DNA of 64,000 bases from Hymenobacter elongatus (GCF_004745955.1 NZ_SRLD01000014.1:48615-112614), one strand, 5' to 3'. Positions 40,663 through 49,350 are shown, numbered from the stretch's first letter. Notes: generated from the letters alone by a model not told the origin. Numbers and translations: made by a program.

Positions 40663-41301
40663 TTATTTGCCCGGCCGGTAGCGCTTCAGAGTTTTGGCAG
40701 CTGCGGGGTTAAGAGCCGCTGCCTTTTCCAGATCCTTCACGGCCAGCGCATCCTGGCCGGCGAGTGAGTAGCATACGCCCCGATACTCATAAGCATCGGC
40801 GTTTTCGGGGTCCTGCACGATAATCTGGCTGAAATCCGTAATAGCGCCTTTGTAGTTCGTGGCTTTCATGCGGGCCACGCCCCGGTACAGCATGCTGGGC
40901 TTGTGCTTGGCATCATACTTCAGGGCTTTGGTAAAATCGGCCATGGCCGGCTGAAACTCCTCGGCGCGCAGCCGGGCGGTGCCGCGCAGGTAATACCATT
41001 CCACGTTAGCCGGCTGCAGCCGTAGCAGCGTGTTGTAGTCGGCTACGGCCTCGGGGTAGTCTTTCAGCTCGACGTGCGCCTGGGCGCGGCTCAGCAGAGC
41101 CTCCACGTCTTTGGGAGTCGTCTGTAGCGTTGCGTCGGCCGCTTTTAGCTGCGCTTTGTATTCGCTTTTCGACAGCGTCCGCGTCGGCACGGAAGTCACG
41201 GGTGCGCTGACCGTCGTAACCGGGGCGCTGATAGCCAGCTGGGCATGCGCGGCGGGCATGGTCAGCGCGCCACAGAGCAGAAGGAAGGAGAAGTGCTTCA
41301 T
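40663..41301 (-). CDS. Secreted TPR-repeat protein
   Basis: 212 residues from the ATG at 41299-41301, with a signal peptide (MKHFSFLLLCGALTMPAAHAQ). After a Thr/Val/Ser linker, residues 45-205 hold about four TPR units (VEALLSRAQAHVELKDYPEA, VEWYYLRGTARLRAEEFQPA, KPSMLYRGVARMKATNYKGA, ADAYEYRGVCYSLAGQDAL). It is a paralogue of 39726-40481 and probably arose with it by tandem duplication. Extracytoplasmic; function unknown. Confidence 0.82.
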   Translation of the reverse strand: MKHFSFLLLCGALTMPAAHAQLAISAPVTTVSAPVTSVPTRTLSKSEYKAQLKAADATLQTTPKDVEALLSRAQAHVELKDYPEAVADYNTLLRLQPANVEWYYLRGTARLRAEEFQPAMADFTKALKYDAKHKPSMLYRGVARMKATNYKGAITDFSQIIVQDPENADAYEYRGVCYSLAGQDALAVKDLEKAAALNPAAAKTLKRYRPGK

Positions 41302-41531
41302 AAAATGATAGGGGATGAATACGGGAAGAAAAAGCGTCGGCAAAAAACGGGACTGGTGGCTGGGTTGGGGAATAGGGGCGGAAATGCGGGAAGATGGATT
41401 CGGTCCTTATCTTTACCCCGCTGCCGAACACCGGAGAAAAGTGCTTGGCAGTGGTTCTTTCGTCAAATCAAGAAAGAATAGATCTGTCTTCAAGCAAAGG
41501 ACAATAATTTCCTTACAAAACCCAAACTAAT

Positions 41532-42926
41532 ATGGCATTGCAATACGACCTGGTCGTTATCGGCAGCGGCCCCGGCGGCTACGTAGCAGCTATCCGGGCT
41601 TCCCAGCTTGGCTTGAAAGTAGGCGTGATAGAGCGTGAGTCGCTCGGCGGAATCTGCCTCAACTGGGGCTGCATCCCGACCAAAGCCCTGCTCAAAACGG
41701 CCCAGGTGTATGAGTACCTTCAGCACGCCCAGGACTACGGCCTGACGGTGGGGGAAACGGGCTTTGACTTTGAAGCCGTGATTAAGCGCAGCCGGGGCGT
41801 AGCCGATGGCATGAGCAAGGGCATCAACTTCCTGTTCAAAAAGAATAAGATCGAAACCGTATCGGGCATCGGCAAGCTGCTGGCTCCCGGCAAAGTAGAG
41901 GTGACGAAAGAAGACGGCTCGAAGGAAACCGTGGAGGCCAAGCACATTATTCTGGCCACCGGAGCCCGCTCGCGCGAGCTGCCTTCCATGCCGATTGACG
42001 ACAAAAAAATCATTGGCTACCGCAAAGCCATGACGCTCGAAAGCCTGCCCAAGCGCATGGTCGTGGTGGGCTCGGGAGCCATTGGCGTCGAGTTTGCCTA
42101 CTTCTACCGCACCATGGGCACCGAGGTGACGGTGGTGGAATACCTGCCCCGCATCGTGCCGGTGGAGGACGAGGACGTGTCGCGCCAGATGGAGAAATCC
42201 TTCAAGAAAATCGGCATTACGGTCATGACCTCGGCCGAAGTGACCCACGTGGACACCAGCGGCGAAGGCTGCGTCGTGACGGTGAAAACAGCCAAAGGCG
42301 ACCAGCAGATTGCCTGCGACGTGGTGCTGAGCGCCGCCGGCGTGGTCACCAATCTCGAAAATCTGGGCCTGGAAGAGCTGGGCATCAAGGTCGAGAAGGG
42401 CCGCCTGATCGTGGACGACTACTACCAGACCAACGTGCCCGGCATCTACGCCATCGGCGACATCGTGCCCGGCCCCGCGCTGGCCCACGTAGCCTCCGCC
42501 GAAGGCATTATCTGCGTCGAGCAGATTACCGGCCACCACCCCGAGCCGCTCAACTACCAGAACATTCCCGGCTGCACCTACGCCCAGCCCGAAATTGCCA
42601 GCGTGGGTCTCACCGAAAAGGAGGCTCGTGACAAAGGTTTCGACGTGCTGGTGGGCAAGTTCCCCTTCTCGGCTTCCGGCAAGGCCTCGGCCGCCGGCGT
42701 CAAGGACGGCTTCGTGAAAGTCATCTTCGATAAGAAGTACGGCGAGTGGCTCGGTGCCCACATGATTGGGGCCAACGTGACGGAAATGATTGCCGAGGTA
42801 GTCGTAGCCCGCAAGCTCGAAACCACCGGCCACGAAATCATCAAGTCGGTGCACCCGCACCCCACCATGAGCGAGGCCGTGATGGAAGCCGCCGCCGCCG
42901 CGTATGGCGAGGTGATTCACCTGTAA
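41532..42926 (+). CDS. lpdA: Dihydrolipoyl dehydrogenase (E3)
   Basis: 464 residues from the ATG at 41532. FAD motif GSGPGGYVAAIRASQLG, redox disulfide C42-x4-C47 in GGICLNWGCIPTKAL, NAD-binding VVVGSGAIGVEFAYFY, second FAD motif IYAIGDIVPGPALAHVAS, and the C-terminal catalytic His-Glu pair HPHPTMSEAV. It reoxidises the lipoyl group of the 2-oxo-acid dehydrogenase and glycine-cleavage complexes. No E1 or E2 genes are adjacent, so it is the shared stand-alone copy. A TATCTTTA box at 41408-41415 is a possible distant promoter. Confidence 0.96.
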   Translation: MALQYDLVVIGSGPGGYVAAIRASQLGLKVGVIERESLGGICLNWGCIPTKALLKTAQVYEYLQHAQDYGLTVGETGFDFEAVIKRSRGVADGMSKGINFLFKKNKIETVSGIGKLLAPGKVEVTKEDGSKETVEAKHIILATGARSRELPSMPIDDKKIIGYRKAMTLESLPKRMVVVGSGAIGVEFAYFYRTMGTEVTVVEYLPRIVPVEDEDVSRQMEKSFKKIGITVMTSAEVTHVDTSGEGCVVTVKTAKGDQQIACDVVLSAAGVVTNLENLGLEELGIKVEKGRLIVDDYYQTNVPGIYAIGDIVPGPALAHVASAEGIICVEQITGHHPEPLNYQNIPGCTYAQPEIASVGLTEKEARDKGFDVLVGKFPFSASGKASAAGVKDGFVKVIFDKKYGEWLGAHMIGANVTEMIAEVVVARKLETTGHEIIKSVHPHPTMSEAVMEAAAAAYGEVIHL

Positions 42927-42948
42927 GGATTTCGGATTTTAGTGTACG

Positions 42949-42984
42949 AAAAAGGCCCGTTGCAGCAATGCAGCGGGTCTTTTT
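42949..42984. terminator. Bidirectional terminator after lpdA
   Basis: AAAAAGGCCCGTTGCA pairs with TGCAGCGGGTCTTTTT (one G-U and one A-C position), loop GCAA, T run after. It also serves the convergent gene at 42999. Confidence 0.75.
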
Positions 42985-42998
42985 GGGTTTGTCAGGCG

Positions 42999-43673
42999 TT
43001 AAACAAATCGTGCTTCTCTGGTCAGATCGGCTTTGTCCAAGTCTAGCCCGGTGCTGAATAATTCGGTCAATACCTTGCTCACTTCATCCCGGTTGAATGT
43101 GTGTGGGTTGCGCCTGGAGCGTAAGTAATCCTCTCGGGTCATCTTCTTGGCAACCTGACCTACGGTTTTTAATTGGAGCGTATTGCTGGCAAACCGATCG
43201 GCTAGCCGGAAGCCAAGAATGGATAAGGCCATTCCCGCCACGCCCACTTGCCAGCTAATGAAAAAGCCCGCTATTGAAATCAGGAAGCTCAAGCCCAAGA
43301 TAGCCGATAACCAACCGGGAATACTTAACAAGTTGAGTCGGAAACCCAGGCTGTGCTCGATCTTCTGGACTGTTTGCTCGCGGTTCTGACGAGGCAGCAG
43401 GTCAGTGAGAAGGGTAGCGGGCGCGATATGGCCGCTATCAAGCGGTAACGTATCGGAAAAGGCCTTGCGCAACTTGTAGAATGCCTGTTGGCTGGTGCAA
43501 CTGCTGCTATGGTCGAGCGGTATTTTAGCGGTAATGTAGTCGCAAAGCTCCCCGAAGGTTCTTATGTGCGCCAGTTCATTGCTCACAAACCGGATGTTGA
43601 AAGACCACTCTACTTTCGTGAGTATCTCATCCATATCCTCAGGGTCGATATCTTTCAACTCGTAATCAGTCAT
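42999..43673 (-). CDS. Membrane protein with a degenerate acyl-carrier-protein-like N-terminus
   Basis: 224 residues. Residues 1-52 (ILTKVEWSFNIRFVSNEL, then IRTFGELCDYI) resemble the last half of an acyl carrier protein, with the EExF-I-F and T-GEL-DYI pattern. The serine that carries phosphopantetheine is absent, so it is not a carrier. A basic linker follows, then two close membrane helices (about 120-160: IPGWLSAILGLSFLISIAGFF, VGVAGMALSILGF) and a charged C-terminal cytoplasmic part. I know no function. Start is the ATG at 43671-43673. Confidence 0.7.
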   Translation of the reverse strand: MTDYELKDIDPEDMDEILTKVEWSFNIRFVSNELAHIRTFGELCDYITAKIPLDHSSSCTSQQAFYKLRKAFSDTLPLDSGHIAPATLLTDLLPRQNREQTVQKIEHSLGFRLNLLSIPGWLSAILGLSFLISIAGFFISWQVGVAGMALSILGFRLADRFASNTLQLKTVGQVAKKMTREDYLRSRRNPHTFNRDEVSKVLTELFSTGLDLDKADLTREARFV

Positions 43674-43707
43674 AGAGCCTTGTGTTTGAGTGGCTTGATA
43701 TGTTGTT

Positions 43708-44277
43708 TTATAGCGTATTGCTCACCGGCCGTGCCGGCCGTTCCAGCATCATCGTTGGCCCATCGTGGTAAGTCGTGCGGGCGTATTCGGAGTAGCCGAA
43801 TTTCTCGGCGATGCGTCGGGAGGCTAGGTTGTCGGGGTCCATGATGCAGACGGTGCGGGCACCCTGAAAATGCGCATCGCCCCAGGCCAGCACGGTTTCC
43901 ACGGCTTCGGAGGCGTAGCCCCGGCCGTGCACGGCCGGGTCCAGCACCCAGCCGATTTCTGGCGCGCCGTTGATGGCCGGCACGATGTCGCGTTTCCGAT
44001 CCACGAAGCCGATGGAGCCCAGGAAGCGGCCGGTGGCTTTTTCCTCCACGGCCCAGAAGCCGAAGCCCTGCAGCACCCAGTGGCCCGCGCTACGCAGAAT
44101 CGTCGACCAGGCTTCCTCCTCCGAAACGGGCTTGCCGGTGAGGTAGCGGTAGAACTCCGGCTGCTGAAACATAGCCAGAAAAGCCGGCAGGTCATCGGGC
44201 TTGTAGCCGCGCAGCAGCAGGCGGGCAGTTTCCAGCACGGGCACCGGGTAGTGCGGAGTAGGCGAGGGCGTGGTCAT
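43708..44277 (-). CDS. GNAT-family N-acetyltransferase (RimJ/RimL type)
   Basis: 189 residues from the ATG at 44275-44277. The RimJ/RimL-like acetyltransferase_3 pattern is clear: VPVLETARLLLRGYKPDDLPAFL, WAVEEKATGRFLGSIGF, the acetyl-CoA loop EIGWVLDPAVHGRGYASEAVETVL (R/QxxGxG/A as HGRGYA), and NLASRRIAEKFGYSEYAR. It probably acetylates an alpha-amino group of a protein or a small molecule. Its upstream side has an imperfect TACCATTG -7 box (44299-44306, minus). Confidence 0.9.
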   Translation of the reverse strand: MTTPSPTPHYPVPVLETARLLLRGYKPDDLPAFLAMFQQPEFYRYLTGKPVSEEEAWSTILRSAGHWVLQGFGFWAVEEKATGRFLGSIGFVDRKRDIVPAINGAPEIGWVLDPAVHGRGYASEAVETVLAWGDAHFQGARTVCIMDPDNLASRRIAEKFGYSEYARTTYHDGPTMMLERPARPVSNTL

Positions 44278-44342
44278 GGGGTAGGGTAGATAGTCGGGCA
44301 ATGGTAGTGATTAAAACAGAACGTCATTCAACAGAACGTACC

Positions 44343-44548
44343 TTAATAGAACGTCATTCCGAGCGCAGCCGAGGAATCTCACGTGCTGATGTTGTTGGGG
44401 AAAGAACGTCATGCTGAGCGCAGCCGAAGCATCTCTACCGCTTCGTTGAACGGCGCAAACGGCGCGGTAGAGATGCTTCGACAAGCTCAGCATAACAATA
44501 CCATGGCACGCGAGATTCCTCGCTCTGCTCGGAATGACGTTCTATTAA
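44343..44548. repeat. Nested inverted repeats, copy g (outer and inner element)
   Basis: The outer arms begin TTAATAGAACGTCATTCCGA at 44343 and end with the complement at 44548. Inside them (44407-44496) lies a complete inner element with arms CGTCATGCTGAGCGCAGCCG and their near-complement. The outer element has the stem type ATTCC/GGAAT, the inner one ATGCT/AGCAT. This is best explained by insertion of one element into another. It fills the 310-bp gap between the GNAT and EamA genes. Confidence 0.85.
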
Positions 44549-44587
44549 AGGAGGTTCTGCTGTACGACGTTCAATCTTCCACCCGCG

Positions 44588-45529
44588 TCAATCCTGCACC
44601 GGCTCCAGCGGAATAGCGTCGTCGGGCGCTACGGCTACGTCCTTGGGCTTGCGGCTGACCAGAAACACGCCGCCAAAAATCAGGGCGGCCTGCAAGGCCC
44701 GCGCCCAGGTAAAGTGGTCTTTGCCCAGACTCACGGCGATAAGCACGGCCAGAATCGGCTGCAAATAGATATACACGCCCAGCAGAGCGGGGGAGGCATA
44801 TTTCAGCGCCCAGTTGTTGAGCAGGTAGGCAATGATGGTCAGGAAGACGACCATGTACACGATTTCGGCCCAGATATAGAGCGGAAAGCGGCTGTAGTCG
44901 GCGGCCAGCACACCCTGCCAGCCAAAGGGCACGGCTACGAAAGCGCCCACCAGAAAAATGCGGGCCAGCACCGTAAAAGCGTGATACTTGCGCATCAGTG
45001 GCGTGACCAGTACCAAGTACACCCCAAACGCGGTGGCATTGAGCAGAATAAAAATATTGCCCAGCGTGGCATTGGGGTATACCAAGCCGCCCGCGTCGCG
45101 GCTCAGAATCACGGTGGCCGCGCCGATGCCGCCCAGCATGATGCCCAACACCCGCAGCAGCGTAATTTTCTCGCTCAATAAGATGGCCGAGGCAATGACC
45201 ACCACAATTGGGGCAATGGTCTGCAGCAGCGAGGCGTTGATGGGCGAGGTGTAGTTCAAACCCGAGAAAAACAGCAGCTGATTGCCCCCAATGCCGATAA
45301 TGCCGCACAGAACAGCCCGGATAGTATCGGCGCGGCCCAGGATGCGGTCCTGGGGCGCTACCAGCCGGCTCACGATGCCGAAGAACAGCGCCGCACCCAC
45401 GATACGCAGCGTCACGATGCCAAACGGGCCCATGTAGTCGGGCATCACATCTTTCGACAAGCTATAGTTGGCCGCGTAGATGACCGACACCAGAAACAAA
45501 GCTGCGTGTACGCGGAGAGAATTTTTCAT
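44588..45529 (-). CDS. EamA/DMT-family transporter
   Basis: 313 residues from the ATG at 45527-45529, with ten membrane helices in two five-helix halves, each an EamA domain (first half VHAALFLVSVIYAANYSLSK..., second half GNIFILLNATAFGVYLVLVTP...). The conserved end of each half reads ILLSEKITLLRVLGIMLGGIGAATVILS and LGKDHFTWARALQAALIFGGVFLVSR. Drug/metabolite transporters of this group export amino acids or metabolites; the substrate is unknown. It is divergent from rarA. Confidence 0.9.
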   Translation of the reverse strand: MKNSLRVHAALFLVSVIYAANYSLSKDVMPDYMGPFGIVTLRIVGAALFFGIVSRLVAPQDRILGRADTIRAVLCGIIGIGGNQLLFFSGLNYTSPINASLLQTIAPIVVVIASAILLSEKITLLRVLGIMLGGIGAATVILSRDAGGLVYPNATLGNIFILLNATAFGVYLVLVTPLMRKYHAFTVLARIFLVGAFVAVPFGWQGVLAADYSRFPLYIWAEIVYMVVFLTIIAYLLNNWALKYASPALLGVYIYLQPILAVLIAVSLGKDHFTWARALQAALIFGGVFLVSRKPKDVAVAPDDAIPLEPVQD

Positions 45530-45547
45530 TGTCGGCGAAGGTAGTAG

Positions 45548-45567
45548 CGCGAACTTTGTAGTTCGCG
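45548..45567. repeat. Short hairpin in the eamA-rarA divergent region
   Basis: CGCGAACT (45548-45555), loop TTGT, AGTTCGCG (45560-45567). It lies next to a -7-like box of the EamA gene (TACCTTCG, minus strand, 45536-45543), so it might be an operator. It also looks like a short palindromic element that could recur elsewhere in the genome. Confidence 0.5.
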
Positions 45568-45671
45568 TATCAACGGGCGGGCCGCGGGAATTTCTTTTTC
45601 CGCCCGCCTTTCCCTCATCCTTGCCTTCCCGGCGGGCCTGCTTTTTTCGGGCCGACTTTTATTCCGTTTTT

Positions 45672-47006
45672 ATGGCTACCGGCTCTCTTTTCGACGCTGA
45701 ACCTTCTGCTGCTCCTGCGCGCCCGGCTGTGGCCGCCAATGCCCCGCTGGCTGAGCGCCGCCGCCCCCGCACCCTCGACGAATATGCCGGCCAGCAGCAT
45801 CTGGTGGGCCCCGACGGCGTGCTGCGGCGCTACCTGAACGCCAAGCGCCTGCCGTCCCTGATTCTGTGGGGGCCACCGGGCGTGGGCAAAACCACGCTGG
45901 CCCACCTGCTGGCCAATGCGCTAGGCCAGCCCTTTGCCGCCCTGAGCGCCGTAAATGCCGGCGTAAAAGACGTGCGCGAGGTGATAGAGCGGGCCCGAAA
46001 ACAGCGGGGCACGGTGCTGTTTATCGATGAGATTCACCGCTTCAGCAAGTCGCAGCAGGATGCGCTGCTGGGGGCCGTGGAGCAGGGCATTGTCACGCTG
46101 ATTGGGGCTACTACCGAGAATCCATCGTTCGAGGTGATTCCGGCCGTGCTGAGCCGGGCCCAGGTGTACGTGCTGGAGCCGTTGAGCAAGGAAGTGCTGA
46201 CGGAGCTGGTAGATAAGGCGCTGCTGGAAGACGAAGTGCTGAAGCAGAAAAAAGTGCGCATCGCCGAATACGGGGCGCTGCTCATGATTTCGGGCGGCGA
46301 CGCCCGCAAGCTGCTCAATCTGCTCGAAATCGTGGTCGAATCGAGCCGCCCCGACCCCGCGAGCGGCGAAATCGTCGTTACCGATGCCGTGGTGCAGCAG
46401 CTGGCCCAGCAAAATCTGGCGCGCTACGACAAAGGTGGCGAGATGCACTACGACGTTATTTCGGCCTTCATCAAAAGCATTCGGGGCTCCGACCCCAACG
46501 CGGCGCTCTACTGGCTGGCCGTGATGCTGGAAGGCGGCGAAGATGCCAAGTTCATTGCCCGCCGCCTGCTGATTCTGGCTTCGGAAGACGTGGGCAATGC
46601 CAACCCCAATGCCCTGATGCTGGCGCAAAGCTGCTTTCAGGCCGTGACGGTGATTGGGATGCCCGAATCGGATATCATTCTGGGCCAGACGGTGGTGTAC
46701 CTGGCTACTTCGCCCAAGAGCAATGCCAGCTACAAAGCCATTCGGGAAGCGCGGGCGCTGGTGCGGCAGCAGGGCGTGCAGGCGGTGCCCATTCCGTTGC
46801 GCAACGCGCCCACCAAGCTCATGAAAGACCTGGGCTACGGCACCGCCTACCAGTATTCGCACGACTACCCCGGCAACTTTGCCTACCAGGAGTTCATGCC
46901 CGACGCCCTCAGTGGCAAACGATTCTATGACCCCGGCCACAATGCGGCCGAGGCCAAGATCCAGGAGCGCCTGCGCCAGTGGTGGGGCGAGAAATACGGG
47001 TATTAG
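45672..47006 (+). CDS. rarA: Replication-associated recombination protein A (RarA/MgsA)
   Basis: 444 residues from the ATG at 45672. AAA+ clamp-loader-like: RRPRTLDEYAGQQHLVGPDGVLRR at the start, Walker A GPPGVGKTT (67-75), Walker B TVLFIDEIHRFSKSQQD (114-130), sensor 1 LIGATTENPSFE, sensor 2 GGDARKLLN. The MgsA tetramerisation domain follows with KSIRGSDPNAALYWLAVMLEGGEDA and ASEDVGNANPNAL. It acts at stalled forks. The open frame upstream of 45672 is not used. Confidence 0.96.
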   Translation: MATGSLFDAEPSAAPARPAVAANAPLAERRRPRTLDEYAGQQHLVGPDGVLRRYLNAKRLPSLILWGPPGVGKTTLAHLLANALGQPFAALSAVNAGVKDVREVIERARKQRGTVLFIDEIHRFSKSQQDALLGAVEQGIVTLIGATTENPSFEVIPAVLSRAQVYVLEPLSKEVLTELVDKALLEDEVLKQKKVRIAEYGALLMISGGDARKLLNLLEIVVESSRPDPASGEIVVTDAVVQQLAQQNLARYDKGGEMHYDVISAFIKSIRGSDPNAALYWLAVMLEGGEDAKFIARRLLILASEDVGNANPNALMLAQSCFQAVTVIGMPESDIILGQTVVYLATSPKSNASYKAIREARALVRQQGVQAVPIPLRNAPTKLMKDLGYGTAYQYSHDYPGNFAYQEFMPDALSGKRFYDPGHNAAEAKIQERLRQWWGEKYGY

Positions 47007-47030
47007 CGCGCATGTATCTTGTTAATAACT

Positions 47031-47131
47031 ACGTCCTGTCGAACAGCGGCAGGCATCTCGCGTGCCAGGGTACTCCCGTGATTCTGCACGCGAGATGCTT
47101 CGATAAGCGGACGCCCGAGCAAGCAGGACGC
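47031..47131. repeat. Intergenic inverted repeat, copy h
   Basis: It starts ACGTCCTGTCGAACAGCGGC and ends with GCAAGCAGGACGC; inner arms GCATCTCGCGTGC / GCACGCGAGATGC are perfect. The left half has lost the simple stem, while the right half keeps GCT/AGC pairing across a longer loop. Confidence 0.7.
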
Positions 47132-47259
47132 CATGAGGATCGAATAGAGGTGGACCGTAAAGTATTCGACCGCGCTCCGCGTCAGTCGAAACAGAAGCAA
47201 CGCCGGGCTACTTTTGCGCCTCTATGCTGGGAGTGCCGAAAGCCTTCTACATTTGTTGC

Positions 47260-47407
47260 AGCTGTTTAGGAAGTCACCAACCCTAATCAGCACGTCCTGC
47301 TGAGCGCAGTCGAAGCATCTCTACCGCAGTAGTAAATCGGATTACCTGCGCGGTAGAGATGCTTCGGCTGCGCTCAGCATGACGTTCTTTTGACTTCCTA
47401 CACAGCT
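47260..47407. repeat. Intergenic inverted repeat, copy i, with extra outer arms
   Basis: The inner element (47292-47385) has arms of about 37 bp with three differences, starting ACGTCCTGCTGAGCGCAGTC. An outer inverted repeat AGCTGTTTAGGAAGTCA (47260-47276) with TGACTTCCTACACAGCT (47391-47407), 16 of 17 matching, encloses it. It lies just upstream of sppA. Confidence 0.8.
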
Positions 47408-47444
47408 TCGCTGACTACCCACTTCGCTATTCCTTTCTTTCCCC

Positions 47445-49208
47445 ATGAGACAATTTTTTAAATATGTACTGGCCACCCTCACCGGGCTCGTGCTTTTCGC
47501 AGTCGTGGCCGTGGTCATCGGGCTGGGGTTCATCGTAGCTGCCGTCAGCGGGGGCCGCTCCGTTACGGTGGCCAACGACTCGGTGCTGGAGCTGAAGCTC
47601 GACCGGCCCATTGCCGAGCGCGAAAGCCGCGACTCATTTGGCGCGCTGTTCAGCAGCCAGGCCGACAACATCGGGCTGGAGCAGCTGAAGCTGGCTATCC
47701 GGCGGGCTAAAGCCGATGATGATATCAAGGGAATCTTCCTGAATGTGGAGCTGGTGCAGGCCGGGATGGCCACGCTGGAGGAAATCCGCAACGAGCTGCT
47801 CGACTTCAAAAAGGCGGGCAAATTCATTGTGGCCTACAACGATATTGCCTCCGAAAAGAGCTACTACCTGACTTCGGTGGCCAATAAGCTCTACCTCAAC
47901 CCCCAGGGCACGCTGGAATTCAACGGGCTGAGCTCCGAGACCTACTATTACAAAAACCTCTTCGAGAAGGCCGGTATTGAGCCGTACATCTTCCGCGTGG
48001 GCTCGTTCAAAAGTGCCGTGGAGCCATTCTTCCGCGACAGTATGTCGGACTCGGCCCGCCTGCAGACGTCCTCTTTCCTGAATTCGCTCAACGACTTCAT
48101 GCTGCAGAATGTGGCTACTGCCCGCCGCATTCCGCTGCCCCGCCTCAAGGCCATTTCCGACTCGATGCTGGTGCACAACGCCGACGACGCCAAGCGCCTG
48201 GGCTTGGTCACCAACCTGGGCTACTACGACCAGGCCCTCGATTTCATGAAAGGCAAAGTAGGGCTCGACCAGAAGAAAAAGCTTAGCCTGGTCAGCCTCA
48301 GCGACTACCAGGACGCCGACGACACTGAGGACGAAGGCAGCACCAGCGGCAACCGCATTGCCGTTATCTACGCCGATGGCGACATCGTGACCGGCAAGGG
48401 CGGCAACGACAACATCGGCAGCACCCGCTTTGCCGAGGCCATCCGCAAGGCGCGCCTCGACGACAACGTGAAGGCTGTGGTGCTGCGCGTGAACTCGCCC
48501 GGCGGCTCGTCACTGGCTTCCGACATCATCTACCGCGAAGTGATTCTGACCAAGAAGGTGAAGCCCATCATCTGCTCGATGTCCGACGTGGCGGCTTCGG
48601 GCGGCTACTTCATTGCCATGGCCTGCGACACCATCGTGGCTCACCCCAACACCATCACGGGCAGCATCGGCGTATTCGGAGTATTGCCCAACATTCAGCC
48701 CCTGCTGCGCGACAAGCTCGGCATCACCACCGACCGGGTCACGACGGGCAAGTTTTCCGATTTACCAACCATCACGCGCCCGCTCACGGCCTTCGAGCAG
48801 CAACAGCTGCAGCAGGAAGTAAACCGCATCTACGCCGACTTCACTACCAAAGCTGCCAAGGGCCGCAACATGCCCGTGGAGCGCCTGCGCCGCCTGGCCT
48901 CGGGCCGCGTTTGGTCGGGCTCAGAAGCCAAAGCCCGGGGCTTGGTCGACGTGTTGGGCTCGTTTGAGGATGCCATGCGCATCGCGGCCCGCCGCGCCAA
49001 TCTGAAGGAGAACGACTACAAGATTCAGCGCCTGCCGCGCCAGAAAAACATGGTAGAAAACATGTTCAACACGGCTAGCGAAGAAGCCCGCCTCCACTTG
49101 GTGAAGCAGGAAATGGGCCCTATGTACCCCATGTACGAGCAGTACAAAAAGCTCTCGACCATGAGCGGCGTGCAGGCCCGTTTGCCGTTCGAGTTGAATA
49201 TTCAGTAG
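47445..49208 (+). CDS. sppA: Signal peptide peptidase SppA, 67-kDa type
   Basis: 587 residues from the ATG at 47445. One N-terminal membrane anchor (residues 8-36), then two tandem S49 domains. The general-base lysine is K189 in RVGSFKSAVEPFF of the first domain; the nucleophile serine is S385 in SDVAASGGYF of the second, as in E. coli SppA where the dyad is split between halves. RVNSPGGSSLASD and HPNTITGSIGVFG complete the active-site groove. It degrades signal peptides left in the inner membrane, with the active side in the periplasm. It ends at an unusually long 24-bp hairpin. Confidence 0.95.
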   Translation: MRQFFKYVLATLTGLVLFAVVAVVIGLGFIVAAVSGGRSVTVANDSVLELKLDRPIAERESRDSFGALFSSQADNIGLEQLKLAIRRAKADDDIKGIFLNVELVQAGMATLEEIRNELLDFKKAGKFIVAYNDIASEKSYYLTSVANKLYLNPQGTLEFNGLSSETYYYKNLFEKAGIEPYIFRVGSFKSAVEPFFRDSMSDSARLQTSSFLNSLNDFMLQNVATARRIPLPRLKAISDSMLVHNADDAKRLGLVTNLGYYDQALDFMKGKVGLDQKKKLSLVSLSDYQDADDTEDEGSTSGNRIAVIYADGDIVTGKGGNDNIGSTRFAEAIRKARLDDNVKAVVLRVNSPGGSSLASDIIYREVILTKKVKPIICSMSDVAASGGYFIAMACDTIVAHPNTITGSIGVFGVLPNIQPLLRDKLGITTDRVTTGKFSDLPTITRPLTAFEQQQLQQEVNRIYADFTTKAAKGRNMPVERLRRLASGRVWSGSEAKARGLVDVLGSFEDAMRIAARRANLKENDYKIQRLPRQKNMVENMFNTASEEARLHLVKQEMGPMYPMYEQYKKLSTMSGVQARLPFELNIQ

Positions 49209-49228
49209 GCCCGCCGGCCATTTGACTC

Positions 49229-49280
49229 TGAAACGACTTGGGCCGCACCACTTTCCAGTGGTGCGGCCCAAGTCGTTTCA
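49229..49280 (+). terminator. Perfect 24-bp hairpin after sppA
   Basis: The arms 49229-49252 and 49257-49280 are exact complements with a TTCC loop, containing GGGCCGCACCACT. The T run after it is poor, so it may act more as an mRNA 3'-end stabiliser than as a classic terminator. Confidence 0.8.
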
Positions 49281-49350
49281 AACCAGCGGCAATCATTGTG
49301 CAGCGCTGTAAAACTACTGCCCCCACGGGCAGTTAGGCTGTGTCGGAAAA

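Larger units (their letters stand above)
47007..47444. other. 438-bp gap holding two repeat copies
   Basis: It contains repeat copies h and i. Between them (about 47130-47260) lies unassigned sequence with a TACTTTTG box near 47210 followed by a 20-codon frame rich in cysteine; I do not consider that a gene. Confidence 0.55.

Noticed and set aside
47200..47270. Short cysteine-rich frame after a TACTTTTG box
   Set aside because: It has only 20 codons, runs into a repeat element and shows no ribosome or family evidence; the box may be chance.
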